Made by a program: the position numbers and the translations under genes. A stretch of 33,005 nucleotides of DNA, from positions 1 to 33,005 of the forward strand of contig CAZCDS010000073.1 of assembly GCA_964497585.1 (NCBI GenBank), read 5' to 3'. Positions 15,540-22,972 of the stretch are shown here, piece by piece (the first letter of the stretch is position 1; each line of letters starts with the position of its first letter). Under the pieces are notes generated by a model. That model was given only the letters and a program-made list of their open reading frames with translations. It did no database searches and had not been told where the DNA came from. Origin of the DNA: CAZCDS01 sp964497585 (GTDB taxonomy: Bacteria; Desulfobacterota; Desulfomonilia; Desulfomonilales; Desulfomonilaceae).

Positions 15540-16032
15540 TCGGTGGGCCGTCAACGGGGGCCTGTTGCTCCCGGGCTTCCTTGAGTTCGTACAATTCTTT
15601 GATCTCTCTTACGAACTCCTCGATATCTCGGAAGGACCGATAGACGGAGGCAAAACGTACGTACGCGACATCATCCATGTGGCGTAGCGCCTGCATGACC
15701 CGTTCTCCGATGTGAGAAACTCTGATTTCCTTCTCGGCCTTTTCCATCAATTCCTGCTCGATGGAATCGGCTACCGCCTCGATCTGATCCATACTTATGG
15801 GGCGCTTCTGGCAGGCCCGCCGCATCCCTTCGACGATCTTGTGCCTGTCGTAGGCTTCGCGGCGGCCGTCCTTCTTAATGACGAAGGGCAGCACCTCTTC
15901 GACCCGTTCATAGGTGGTGAATCTCTTTTTGCAAGTGAGGCACTCCCGGCGTCGTCTGATGACCGTGCTGTCTTTTCCAAGGCGGGAGTCGATGACGCGG
16001 TCATCTATGGCACCGCAGGCAGGACACTTCAT
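15508..16032 (-). CDS. nrdR: Transcriptional repressor NrdR
   Basis: NrdR senses nucleotides through an ATP-cone and represses ribonucleotide reductase genes. The ATG at 16032, preceded by AAGGGCGG, gives MKCPACG, the family's standard N-terminus; an ORF extension to 16077 is not needed. The zinc ribbon uses C3, C6, C31 and C34 (MKCPACG and ECLTCKKRFTTYER). The ATP-cone follows, with VIKKDGRREAYDRHKIVEGM from about residue 50. At 174 residues it is slightly longer than usual because of an acidic tail after residue 150. It is upstream of ribD in one transcript. Confidence 0.95.
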   Translation of the reverse strand: MKCPACGAIDDRVIDSRLGKDSTVIRRRRECLTCKKRFTTYERVEEVLPFVIKKDGRREAYDRHKIVEGMRRACQKRPISMDQIEAVADSIEQELMEKAEKEIRVSHIGERVMQALRHMDDVAYVRFASVYRSFRDIEEFVREIKELYELKEAREQQAPVDGPPNEESAIQDIP

Positions 16033-16079
16033 TGGCAACCGCCCTTTTTGGAGAATGGTGATCTCTCCGCTAGTCAAGA

Positions 16080-16095
16080 TCGGTATCTATACCGA
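16080..16095. promoter_or_regulatory. Perfect inverted repeat overlapping the nrdR promoter
   Basis: TCGGTAT-CT-ATACCGA is a perfect 7-2-7 dyad, 48-63 nt upstream of the nrdR ATG. On the minus strand it overlaps a possible -10 (TATAGA or TAGATA) that follows TTGCAT. It does not resemble the known NrdR box, so another regulator may bind. Function is inferred from position only. Confidence 0.45.
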
Positions 16096-16481
16096 ATCCC
16101 AACATGATGCAAGAAGAATATAGAATATCGTTTGAATTTTTTTTGATTGGCGGCGCCTGGAGTGTCAAAATTCTGGTGATGCATAAAGTTGAAATAAGAA
16201 GATATTGTTGAACTATTTGTGTAATCGGCCAAGAGAGCTCACCTGCAATTACCAGGGGCAATCGCTGAATTCTTCGCGGGCCGGAGCCCTGAGGTCATGA
16301 ACGTGCACATCCCCTGTGAGTTCCCTTCCCGATGCGCACACCGTGTTGTCCTGCGATGGGCTCTCCCCGGAGAACTGCTACGGCCATTGTATTTCTTTGA
16401 CGGCCCCTCGGCATCATGTGATACCCTTCGTTGTTGATGACCGAGACACCAGATGAATCCCGCATATTGGCCTCTCTGTAC
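16096..16481. other. Divergent intergenic region, 386 bases
   Basis: This spacer separates nrdR (minus) from the NusG-domain-II gene (plus). The part at 16120-16240 is clearly A+T-rich and probably holds promoters; the part at 16260-16430 is G+C-rich with no supported gene. Confidence 0.4.
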
Positions 16482-16847
16482 ATGACTGCCGCGGACAAAG
16501 TACTCGTCGTGGCAATGGTTGTGCTCGCTGCGGCGCTTTTCGTGCTGCTGCCCCGGTGGCTGATGTCGGAGGGGAGAGAGGTTTACATTCGGTCCGGGGA
16601 ACGGCTTGTCGGGAGATATCCGCTTGACCGCGATCGAACCGTCGAGATTGCGGGTCCGCTGGGCACCACGGTCATTCGGATAGAAGGGGGCAGGGCGAAG
16701 GTGATTGTATCTCCCTGTCCTCACAAGCTGTGCATCAGAATGGGTGACATCGGATCGGAAGGAGGGATCATCGCCTGCGTTCCCAATGAAGTAGTAATCA
16801 GCGTCGGCGACGGAACGCGGTCCGACCTGGACGCGGTGAGCAGATGA
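16482..16847 (+). CDS. NusG domain II-containing membrane-anchored protein
   Basis: A short protein with one N-terminal membrane helix (VLVVAMVVLAAALFVLLP) and an extracytoplasmic NusG domain II-like region. The family signature is seen in GPLGTTVIRIEGGRAKVI and SPCPHKLCIRMGDIGSEGGI, where two cysteines and a histidine (CPHKLC) are conserved in the family. I choose ATG 16482 (MTAADKVLVVAM), giving 121 residues; an in-frame ATG at 16437 is possible, and neither has a clear ribosome site. The stop overlaps the start of the next gene by ATGA, so the two are translationally coupled. Genes of this family often accompany Gx-type membrane proteins, including the EetA/EetB pair of Gram-positive extracellular electron transfer loci. 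Confidence 0.8.
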   Translation: MTAADKVLVVAMVVLAAALFVLLPRWLMSEGREVYIRSGERLVGRYPLDRDRTVEIAGPLGTTVIRIEGGRAKVIVSPCPHKLCIRMGDIGSEGGIIACVPNEVVISVGDGTRSDLDAVSR

Positions 16848-17386
16848 CCGACCGCGTGCAGGAACTTGCAAGGGTGGCACTTCTTCTGGCTCTCGCGACC
16901 GTAATACACACTGCGGAGGCATTCCTTCCGATAACGGTTCTCTGGTTCAGATTCGGATTTGCCAACATCATCGGGCTCGCTACACTCTACCTTTTCGGGT
17001 TCCGGGACGCGCTGATCGTGACCCTGGGGCGGATCTTCCTCGGTTCGCTCCTTTCCGGACTGTTCTTATCGCCGGCGTTTCTCCTTTCCCTGGCGGGAGG
17101 GACCTGCGCTATTCTCGTCATGGGCGCGGTCCACCGTTACGCATCGCGATGGTTTTCCGAGATCGGCGTGAGCATCGTGGGCGCGGTCTTCCACAACGCG
17201 GCACAACTCTGCGTGGCCTATCTCATCCTCATTCGCAACGAAGGCATTCTCTTGCTCCTCCCATTCATGATTCTCGCCGCCACTGCGACCGGATTGATTA
17301 ACGGGCTCGCGGCCCGCTTCTTCATCCGTCATTTCCGGCGGCTCGACCCCCTCACTTCTCCACGGGCAGCGTTCCCGGAGGCCTGA
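16844..17386 (+). CDS. Gx transporter / Hpre_diP_synt_I family membrane protein
   Basis: A 180-residue polytopic membrane protein with about five helices. It matches the PF07456 family, named for heptaprenyl diphosphate synthase component I, although members are now seen as ECF-S-like transporter components. Typical features are the N-terminal ARVALLLALATVIHTAEAFL, the LGRIFLGSLLSG segment after a conserved Arg, and VGAVFHNAAQLCVAY with the conserved His-Asn. The start overlaps the preceding NusG-domain-II gene (ATGA). The substrate is unknown. A polyprenyl diphosphate synthase gene, often the third member of this set, is not present downstream. Confidence 0.82.
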   Translation: MTDRVQELARVALLLALATVIHTAEAFLPITVLWFRFGFANIIGLATLYLFGFRDALIVTLGRIFLGSLLSGLFLSPAFLLSLAGGTCAILVMGAVHRYASRWFSEIGVSIVGAVFHNAAQLCVAYLILIRNEGILLLLPFMILAATATGLINGLAARFFIRHFRRLDPLTSPRAAFPEA

Positions 17387-17527
17387 TCGATCCGGGACCA
17401 CTCACTCGACACTGGGAGGGGGGAATGGAGTGAGTGAGAACGGCTTTCGATTTCCGGGTGAACGCCTTTCGAAGTATAGTGGAAGCGTGACACGGAGACT
17501 CATCCCGATTGACAGAGAGCGTAAGCC

Positions 17528-17848
17528 ATGAGGGTCAATGATCTGCTCAGGGAGAAACGAGACGAAATCCTGAGAATTGCGCGGCATTACGGAGCCGGGA
17601 ACGTGCGCGTCTTCGGTTCTGTCGCACGTGACGACGCAGGGCCTGAGAGCGACGTGGACTTCCTGGTTGACCTGGAACCGGGACGCAACCTCTTCGATCT
17701 CGGCGGCTTTCTTTACGAAGTCCGGGAACTCCTTGGGTGTCCGGTGGACATGGTGACAGCAAAAGGACTCCGGGAGCATATCAGACCGGATGTGCTCAAG
17801 GAAGCGGAACCCCTGAGAGAAACGACCGTGCGCGCATCTCGTACATAA
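17528..17848 (+). CDS. MntA-type nucleotidyltransferase antitoxin
   Basis: A 106-residue minimal nucleotidyltransferase. The catalytic motif G30-S31-x10-D42-x-D44 (FGSVARDDAGPESDVDFLV) is intact. In the studied MntA-HepT system this protein attaches AMP residues to a tyrosine of the HEPN toxin and neutralises it. The family usually ends near EAEPL (here residue 95), but this frame continues 11 codons into the sequence that encodes the HEPN partner. That suggests a small insertion or deletion at the junction. The ATG at 17528 has AGAGAG upstream, a modest ribosome site. Confidence 0.88.
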   Translation: MRVNDLLREKRDEILRIARHYGAGNVRVFGSVARDDAGPESDVDFLVDLEPGRNLFDLGGFLYEVRELLGCPVDMVTAKGLREHIRPDVLKEAEPLRETTVRASRT

Positions 17849-18159
17849 TCGAAGCCATCACCAATATTGAGCGGTACGCTGTGTACGGCCGAGACCGCTT
17901 TACCACTGACGAACTCGTCCGAATCTACATTGTTCATTACCTGCAAGTCTTGGGAGAGGCTGCGAACAAATTGGGGGCGGATCTTCGAAGCCGTCACCCG
18001 GAGGTCCCGTGGCCCAGAATCCTCGGGATGCGCCATATTATCGTGCACGATTACTTCCGAGTAGCTTACGATATCGTATGGGGCGTTGTGGAAGAGGAAC
18101 TGCTTGTCCTCAAACCAGCACTCCAGGCAATTCTCAACGCCCTGGGTGATCCAGAGTGA
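17737..18159 (+). CDS. HepT-type HEPN ribonuclease toxin (DUF86), start uncertain
   Basis: The HEPN domain runs from about 17815 (RNDRARISYIIEAITNIERY) to the stop at 18159. The toxin motif R-x4-H-x-Y is intact as GMRHIIVHDYF; HEPN toxins use the Arg and His to cut RNA, and the Tyr is the AMPylation target of MntA partners. Relatives begin with Met-Arg-Asp-Asp-Arg. At the matching place (17815) the codon is GAG, and no in-frame ATG, GTG or TTG occurs between there and GTG 17737. Using GTG 17737 adds 26 residues that do not resemble the family and overlaps the antitoxin gene by 112 nt. Either that start is used, or the start codon was damaged by an indel, in which case the toxin may be silent. 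Confidence 0.78.
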   Translation: MSGGHGDSKRTPGAYQTGCAQGSGTPERNDRARISYIIEAITNIERYAVYGRDRFTTDELVRIYIVHYLQVLGEAANKLGADLRSRHPEVPWPRILGMRHIIVHDYFRVAYDIVWGVVEEELLVLKPALQAILNALGDPE

Positions 18160-18758
18160 AACCTGAAGGCATCGTCGGAAGAGGTCTAGGAATTCAGGGT
18201 ACCTAGCAAGATAGGGGATACCCCTTGTCTCTTCGTCTCAGGATTTTGATTCGGTAAGGCGCCCAAATGGGCGGCGGGAAGCGTCAAGGGAGTTGGAGCT
18301 ACCCCGATGTTCAGGATGGGTCAAGCTACTCAAGGGTGTCCCCAATCCGGCCAATCCGACAGATAGGCCACGGAAGGTGGCTCTCAGAGGACTGGCGGGC
18401 AAGCCGGAAGGGGCACCTCCACGGCCGAGCTCAGCCCTGTGGTCCTCAAGTCTTCTCATGCAATTTCGCCCGCAAACAGGAAACACATGACAGCGATCAG
18501 GGAAGGGAGGAGTACCCCCGGCTCCCTTTCGGCAAAGTGGGAACAGGGACACTACGAAAATGCGTGGCCGGTTCCCTCGATGTCACTCCTTGGAACGCAC
18601 AGTGGTACGCGTTTCCGGCTCTCCCCCTCCTCCCCAGCCGGGTGATTCGATGCAGTTGGTATCGCCGGATTCCGAGTGCAAGCTGGCCTTGGCCTCGAGT
18701 TCTTGTTCGATGGCGCAGGTCGGAGGAGCCTTTTTCGGCTGGTGCGTTCGTCCTTCAG
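18160..18758. other. Intergenic region, 599 bases, no supported gene
   Basis: It separates the plus-strand HEPN gene from the minus-strand PilZ gene. Long open frames on the plus strand have low-complexity, non-protein-like translations and no ribosome site. On the minus strand a 59-codon frame without a start codon (18762-18583) follows the PilZ stop. Neither ribosomal protein gene rpmI nor rplT is here. Confidence 0.5.
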
Positions 18759-19130
18759 CTAGTCAACTTCGAGCAGCTCTTTGTAGTATTCGTTGTCGAT
18801 CCTGGTGGGATCCTGGGCATGAATCTTCACGAGATGATGTAAATGGATAAGGCTATCCGCGTCGATCTTGGTGAATACGAGGCCCACCCCATCTTCTTCC
18901 ACGCGGACTACTTCACCTTCGACCTTGATCTGCAGGAGACTCGCGGGGCCCTTCAGGTCCAAGCACACAGCGCACTGAGCCCCCAGGGGAAGCGGCTCAT
19001 CAGTCATGACGAAGAGACCCCCAAGACTGATATCTCGTATTCGCGTAGCGAGCACTTCGGCTGACTCTGTTGCCACCTTGACTGTTGTCTCGAAATCTAC
19101 GCGGGTATACTTTCTCTTGAAGCTCGGCAA
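18759..19130 (-). CDS. PilZ-domain protein
   Basis: A 123-residue single-domain PilZ protein, the usual size for stand-alone cyclic-di-GMP adaptors. Both binding motifs are visible: R6-x3-R10 (RKYTR) and D33-x-S35-x2-G38 (DISLGG). The beta-barrel continues through LKGPASLLQIKVEGEVVRVEEDGVGLVFTKID in the usual order. The start is TTG 19130 with AAGAGG six bases before it. It should bind c-di-GMP in the cytoplasm and act on an unknown target such as motility or secretion. It occupies the place after infC where rpmI and rplT are normally found, 151 nt away, so co-transcription with thrS-infC is possible but unproven. Confidence 0.9.
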   Translation of the reverse strand: MPSFKRKYTRVDFETTVKVATESAEVLATRIRDISLGGLFVMTDEPLPLGAQCAVCLDLKGPASLLQIKVEGEVVRVEEDGVGLVFTKIDADSLIHLHHLVKIHAQDPTRIDNEYYKELLEVD

Positions 19131-19281
19131 CGTGAACCTCTTTGCGGACGTCCGTACTCTTGTCAGACAGTAATTCCCGATCGGCCCAGGCGCGGGTGCT
19201 TGGCAACATAAGCAAGACCGCCGGCAATTACAGACCTCAAATCCTCCGGACGCCAGGTGAGGCGCCCGACGCGGTTGGTCC

Positions 19282-19821
19282 TCAGCTCTTCGGCCCGAAC
19301 ATCATAGTCATGTTGCGCCCCTCGAACTTGGCCTGCTGTTCCACCTGTCCTTCGTCACCGAGCAGTTCCATGAGTCTGTCGAGCAGCTTCCGGGCTTGCT
19401 CGGGATGAGTGATTTCTCTGCCGCGAAACATGACCGTGACCTTCACCTTGTTGTTGTTGGCCAGGAAGTCTTTCATTCGCTTGACCTTGTAGGCGAGGTC
19501 GTGGGCTTCCGTCTTGGGCCTAAGCTTGATCTCTTTGACTACGATGGTTGATTGTTTCTTCTTGGCTTTGTGCTCCTTCTTGCTCTCCTCGTACCGGTAT
19601 TTGCCGTAGTCCATGATCTTGCACACCGGCGGATTCGCATTCGGAGCCACCTCCACGAGGTCAAGCCCGAATTCTCCTGATCTTGCAAGAGCCTCAGCCG
19701 GGTCCATTATCCCAAGCTGTTCCCCTTCCGGGGAGATGACCCGAACCTGTGGAGCCCGAATCTTCTCGTTAACCCTGACTTTGGGCTCCACGACTAATGG
19801 GCCTCGAAACCGTCCTCTCAT
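19282..19821 (-). CDS. infC: Translation initiation factor IF-3
   Basis: IF-3 binds the 30S subunit and checks initiator tRNA and start codon pairing. The ATG at 19821 has AAGGGGG eight bases upstream and gives 179 residues, the usual length; an ATG at 19848 is possible. The N-terminal domain has VRVNEKIRAPQVRVISPEGE and the linker is KYRYEESKKEHKAKKKQ. The C-terminal domain shows VVKEIKLRPKTEAHDLAYKV, FRGREITHPEQARKLL and EGRNMTMMF. Unlike many species it starts with ATG rather than ATT. It follows thrS by 52 nt. The usual followers rpmI and rplT are absent. Confidence 0.96.
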   Translation of the reverse strand: MRGRFRGPLVVEPKVRVNEKIRAPQVRVISPEGEQLGIMDPAEALARSGEFGLDLVEVAPNANPPVCKIMDYGKYRYEESKKEHKAKKKQSTIVVKEIKLRPKTEAHDLAYKVKRMKDFLANNNKVKVTVMFRGREITHPEQARKLLDRLMELLGDEGQVEQQAKFEGRNMTMMFGPKS

Positions 19822-19873
19822 CAGCCAAGCCCCCTTGCAAAGACCCATCTACAACAGCAGTCTACCCGCTTCT

Positions 19874-21784
19874 TCATGTACGACTCGATACCTCCTCCTG
19901 GAAGAGTGCCACAAACTCATCAAACGTTAGGGTCGTCGTTGATCGCTGCCCTCGTTTGCGGACCGCGAGGGTCCCCTTTTCCACTTCCTTATCGCCGATA
20001 ATGATCATGTACGGAATCTTTTCACTGGCTGCTTCCCGGATCTTGAATCCGATCTTCTCATTGCGGAGGTCTTCTTCCAATCGGACTCCCGCTGCATGGA
20101 GCTTTTGGGCCAATTCTTGGGCATAGGGATGCTGGCGGTCCGTGATGGTAATGATCACGGCCTGAACCGGCGCCAGCCAGAGGGGAAACGCTCCCGCATA
20201 GTGCTCGATAAGGACGCCGAGGAACCGCTCGATCGAACCGAGAATCACGCGATGGATCATCACGGGCCGTTTGCGTTCCCCATCGGAATCGACGTATGTC
20301 AGACCGAATCGGTCCGGGAGTGTGAAGTCGCACTGGATTGTCGCGCATTGCCATGACCTTGACAGGGCGTCCCTAAGCTTGACATCGATTTTCGGGCCGT
20401 AGAAAGCCCCGTCACCTTCGTTGGTTTCGTAGGGGGTACGTTGCTCGTCAAGGGCTCTTCTGAGCGCTTCAGTGGCCCGTTCCCAGTCCTCGTCCGAGCC
20501 GATGGACTTTTCCGGTCTCGTGCTCAATTCCATGGAGTATTCGAAGCCGAATATCTCCATCACGTCCCCGACAAAGTTGAGGATCCCGAGGATCTCGTCG
20601 TTGAGCTGCCCCGGAGTGCACAAAATGTGCGCATCATCCTGGGTGAATTGCCTCACTCTCGGTAGTCCGAGCAGTACCCCGCTGCGCTCGTGACGATGGA
20701 CGATCCCCAGTTCGAAGTACCGGAGGGGCAAGTCCCTATACGACCGTACCCGGGACTTGTAGATGAGCATGTGGGCAAGGCAATTCATCGGCTTGATACC
20801 GTACTGTACCTCATCAACCTCGGTGAAGTACATGTTCTCACGATAGTTGTCGAAGTGGCCCGAGGTCTCCCACAGCTCCCTTTTGAGGATCTGGGGCCCG
20901 ATAACCATCTGGTACCCGCGTTTCAGATGCTCCTGTCGCTCGAACTCCTCGATGAGGTAGCGGAGCATCGCGCCCTTCGGGTGCCAGATGACCAGTCCGG
21001 GACCAGCCTCGTCCCACATGGAGAATAGGTCCAATTCCTTGCCGAGCTTCCGGTGATCCCGCTTCTTGGCCTCTTCCAAAAGATGCAGGTGCTGCTTCAG
21101 GTCGGCCTTGGACGGAAACGCCGTTCCGTATATCCTCTGGAGCATAGGGTTGCGTTCATCGCCCCGCCAGTACGCCCCCGCCACCTTGGTGAGCTTGAAG
21201 GCCTTTATGAACCCCGTATGAGGCACGTGCGGGCCCCGACACAGGTCAGTGAACTCCCCCTGGGAATATAGGCTGACCTGGTCGGCATCCACGGCCTCTA
21301 TCAATTCAACTTTGTAGTGCTCGTCTTTCTTTCGGAAGAACGCTATCGCCTCTTCCTTGCTCATTTCCATGCGGCGGAAGCTGAGCTTACTTTTGACGAT
21401 TTCTTTCATCCGGTCTTCGATCTTGAGGAGGTCTTCGGGAGTGAACGGCCGAGGGCTGTCGAAATCATAGTAGAACCCGTCTTCGATCGCAGGCCCGATA
21501 GTCACCTTGACGTCGGGAAAGAGTTCCTGAACCGCCTGGGCCATGACGTGAGACGCTGAATGGCGCAGTATGTCCAGTCCTGCATGCGAACTCGCGGTTA
21601 TGAATTGGAGCTTTCCAGAACGTGTAAGTGGAGCAGACAGGTCGACCGCCTCGCCATTGATCCGAGCGGCAAGCACTTCACGGTGGGCCTCATCCGGATT
21701 GTCCCTTAGAATCTCTCCAGGGGTTATTCCAGGGGTGTACGACTGCTTATGGCCTTGATTGTCGATCTCGATCGTGGGACTCAT
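19874..21784 (-). CDS. thrS: Threonyl-tRNA synthetase
   Basis: A full-length 636-residue class II synthetase that charges tRNA-Thr and edits mischarged Ser. In order: TGS domain (1-62, IEIDNQGHKQSYTPGITPGE), editing domain with HSASHVMAQAVQELF and a later CRGPHVPHTG, catalytic core with GIKPMNCLAHMLIYKS (zinc Cys), RYFELGIVHRHERSGVLLGL and FTQDDAHIL, motif 3 in VMIHRVILGSIERFLGVLIE, and the anticodon-binding domain to the end. It starts at ATG 21784 with no clear ribosome site. A tRNA-Val gene stands upstream on the same strand and may share its promoter. Confidence 0.97.
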   Translation of the reverse strand: MSPTIEIDNQGHKQSYTPGITPGEILRDNPDEAHREVLAARINGEAVDLSAPLTRSGKLQFITASSHAGLDILRHSASHVMAQAVQELFPDVKVTIGPAIEDGFYYDFDSPRPFTPEDLLKIEDRMKEIVKSKLSFRRMEMSKEEAIAFFRKKDEHYKVELIEAVDADQVSLYSQGEFTDLCRGPHVPHTGFIKAFKLTKVAGAYWRGDERNPMLQRIYGTAFPSKADLKQHLHLLEEAKKRDHRKLGKELDLFSMWDEAGPGLVIWHPKGAMLRYLIEEFERQEHLKRGYQMVIGPQILKRELWETSGHFDNYRENMYFTEVDEVQYGIKPMNCLAHMLIYKSRVRSYRDLPLRYFELGIVHRHERSGVLLGLPRVRQFTQDDAHILCTPGQLNDEILGILNFVGDVMEIFGFEYSMELSTRPEKSIGSDEDWERATEALRRALDEQRTPYETNEGDGAFYGPKIDVKLRDALSRSWQCATIQCDFTLPDRFGLTYVDSDGERKRPVMIHRVILGSIERFLGVLIEHYAGAFPLWLAPVQAVIITITDRQHPYAQELAQKLHAAGVRLEEDLRNEKIGFKIREAASEKIPYMIIIGDKEVEKGTLAVRKRGQRSTTTLTFDEFVALFQEEVSSRT

Positions 21785-21812
21785 GCTTTCGTAGAGTCGG
21801 CAAGGAGGAATA

Positions 21813-21825
21813 CGGGACCGTCCCG
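21813..21825 (-). other. Short hairpin in the thrS leader
   Basis: CGGGA-CGG-TCCCG is a perfect 5-bp stem with a 3-nt loop between tRNA-Val and thrS. It could be a processing or attenuation element, but there is no T-run. Confidence 0.3.
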
Positions 21826-21907
21826 CAAGGAGTTAACTCTCATCAAATCCCCTTCCCTACCTGCATTTCTGCGCGACTTCAGGGAGAAGGCTCCCCCTGT
21901 ATTTGTC

Positions 21908-21982
21908 TGGTAGGCGCGTGGGGATTTGAACCCCAGACCCTCACCGCGTCAAGGTGATGCTCTCCCCCTGAGCTACGCGCCT
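21908..21982 (-). tRNA. tRNA-Val, anticodon GAC
   Basis: All arms fold: acceptor AGGCGCG with CGCGCCT, D-arm GCTC-GAGC, anticodon stem TCACC-GGTGA with loop TTGACGC (anticodon GAC, reading valine codons GUC/GUU), variable GGGTC, and T-arm TGGGG-TTCAAAT-CCCCA. Discriminator A is followed by an encoded CCA. A strong promoter lies just upstream. Confidence 0.95.
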
Positions 21983-21996
21983 GTTTCCAGTTTAAA

Positions 21997-22025
21997 AAAT
22001 TAGCAACCGCCCATTCTCTTGTCAA
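21997..22025 (-). promoter_or_regulatory. Promoter of tRNA-Val (and perhaps thrS-infC)
   Basis: On the minus strand TTGACA (22025-22020), a 17-nt spacer and TAATTT (22002-21997) stand 14 nt before the tRNA 5' end, an ideal distance for a tRNA promoter. Confidence 0.75.
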
Positions 22026-22102
22026 GACAAAACGGCAATCTCCTGCGAGCGGAAAGGGGCGACTCGGGTGTCATACCATTTGACCGTACGAAGAAGTAAT
22101 CC

Positions 22103-22132
22103 GGGGAGGCCTTTCTTGTACTGGGCCTCCCC
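22103..22132 (-). terminator. Inverted repeat after the TlpA-like gene
   Basis: Arms GGGGAGGCC and GGCCTCCCC pair perfectly over 9 bp around a 12-nt loop, 29 nt downstream of the stop of the minus-strand thioredoxin gene. The T content after it is low, so termination is probable but not certain. Confidence 0.5.
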
Positions 22133-22160
22133 CTCAGCCCTTGCTTCCGATGCAGCGGGA

Positions 22161-22838
22161 TCAGAAACGCGCCGGATTGATGACCGGTCCGCGGCGGGCC
22201 TGCCTTGGCTGCGAGTCTGCCCAGCAGTTGCGGGTCTGCGCCAGGAGGCGCCGGATGAGAGCTACTGCCTTGGCATTATTCCAGCGCGCAGGTCCCACGC
22301 TATATCCCACTGCATTGCCCTTACAGTCGATGATGTACGTGGTGGGGAATCCAGGTACCTCGAGTATTGCCTCCCGAGCCGGGTTCAACAGGAAGGCGGT
22401 CCGCTTTCCGGCCATGGTCACGACCTTCAGATTGAATCCCCTTCCACCGTCAAACAAGACGGGAAATGGGGTCCTTTTTTGGATGGCGTGGTTCATGACC
22501 GATTTAGGCGGGTCGACGAGATTCACTCCGAGAATCTCGAGGCCGGACGGCCCGAATTGTCGTTTGAGTCCTTTCAGGAGGGGCTCTTCGAAACGGCAGG
22601 CGGGGCAGTTGATCGACCAGAAATGAAGAAGAACCACTTTGCCCTTGTAATCTTTGAGTGAGACGCTTCTTCCTTGGCAGTTCTTGAGGACCAGGTCCGA
22701 TACTTGGCAGGGCCTGGGATAGAGTGCAATATTTGCCGCTGTGGTCAGATCGTACGCTGGGGCGACGTCGTTGGCAGCCGAAACGACGAGCATGGAGAGA
22801 AGCATAACAAAAGTAGCTCGAACCACGATCTGTCTCAT
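22161..22838 (-). CDS. TlpA/ResA-like exported thiol-disulfide oxidoreductase
   Basis: The ATG at 22838 with GGGAGG just upstream gives 225 residues. Residues 1-28 form a signal peptide or anchor (VRATFVMLLSMLVVSAANDV), placing the protein in the periplasm. The thioredoxin fold is plain: VVLLHFWSINCPACRFEEP with C78-P-A-C81, and cis-proline in VPGFPTTYIID. A segment of about 20 residues (around VVTMAGKRTAFLLNPAREAI) before the cis-Pro strand is longer than in ResA or CcmG. The CPAC pair favours a reducing role, for example in cytochrome c maturation, but no ccm gene is near. It is divergent from hprK, with A+T-rich sequence and TTGACA (22902-22897) upstream. Confidence 0.87.
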   Translation of the reverse strand: MRQIVVRATFVMLLSMLVVSAANDVAPAYDLTTAANIALYPRPCQVSDLVLKNCQGRSVSLKDYKGKVVLLHFWSINCPACRFEEPLLKGLKRQFGPSGLEILGVNLVDPPKSVMNHAIQKRTPFPVLFDGGRGFNLKVVTMAGKRTAFLLNPAREAILEVPGFPTTYIIDCKGNAVGYSVGPARWNNAKAVALIRRLLAQTRNCWADSQPRQARRGPVINPARF

Positions 22839-22865
22839 CATACCTCCCGTGGCGCCATTAAATAT

Positions 22866-22902
22866 AGATATATCTATTCTCATATCTTGTTCCCCTTGTC
22901 AA
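22866..22902 (-). promoter_or_regulatory. A+T-rich promoter region with palindrome
   Basis: TTGACA at 22902-22897 on the minus strand is followed by the perfect 12-bp palindrome TAGATATATCTA. No -10 box with ideal spacing stands out; AATAGA at 18 nt is the best. It probably drives the TlpA-like gene. Confidence 0.4.
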
Positions 22903-22972
22903 CTCCTTTTTGATCACCGGCGAAGATAACCCGGAATTGATCAGCTATGCAAGCCATGGTAATAGAAAGGCC

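Noticed and set aside
18267..18842. 191-codon plus-strand frame before the PilZ gene
   Set aside because: Composition unlike protein, no start signals, and its end overlaps pilZ antisense.
18160..19281. Hidden rpmI or rplT gene after infC
   Set aside because: No frame on either strand gives the Lys/Arg-rich L35 pattern or any part of L20.
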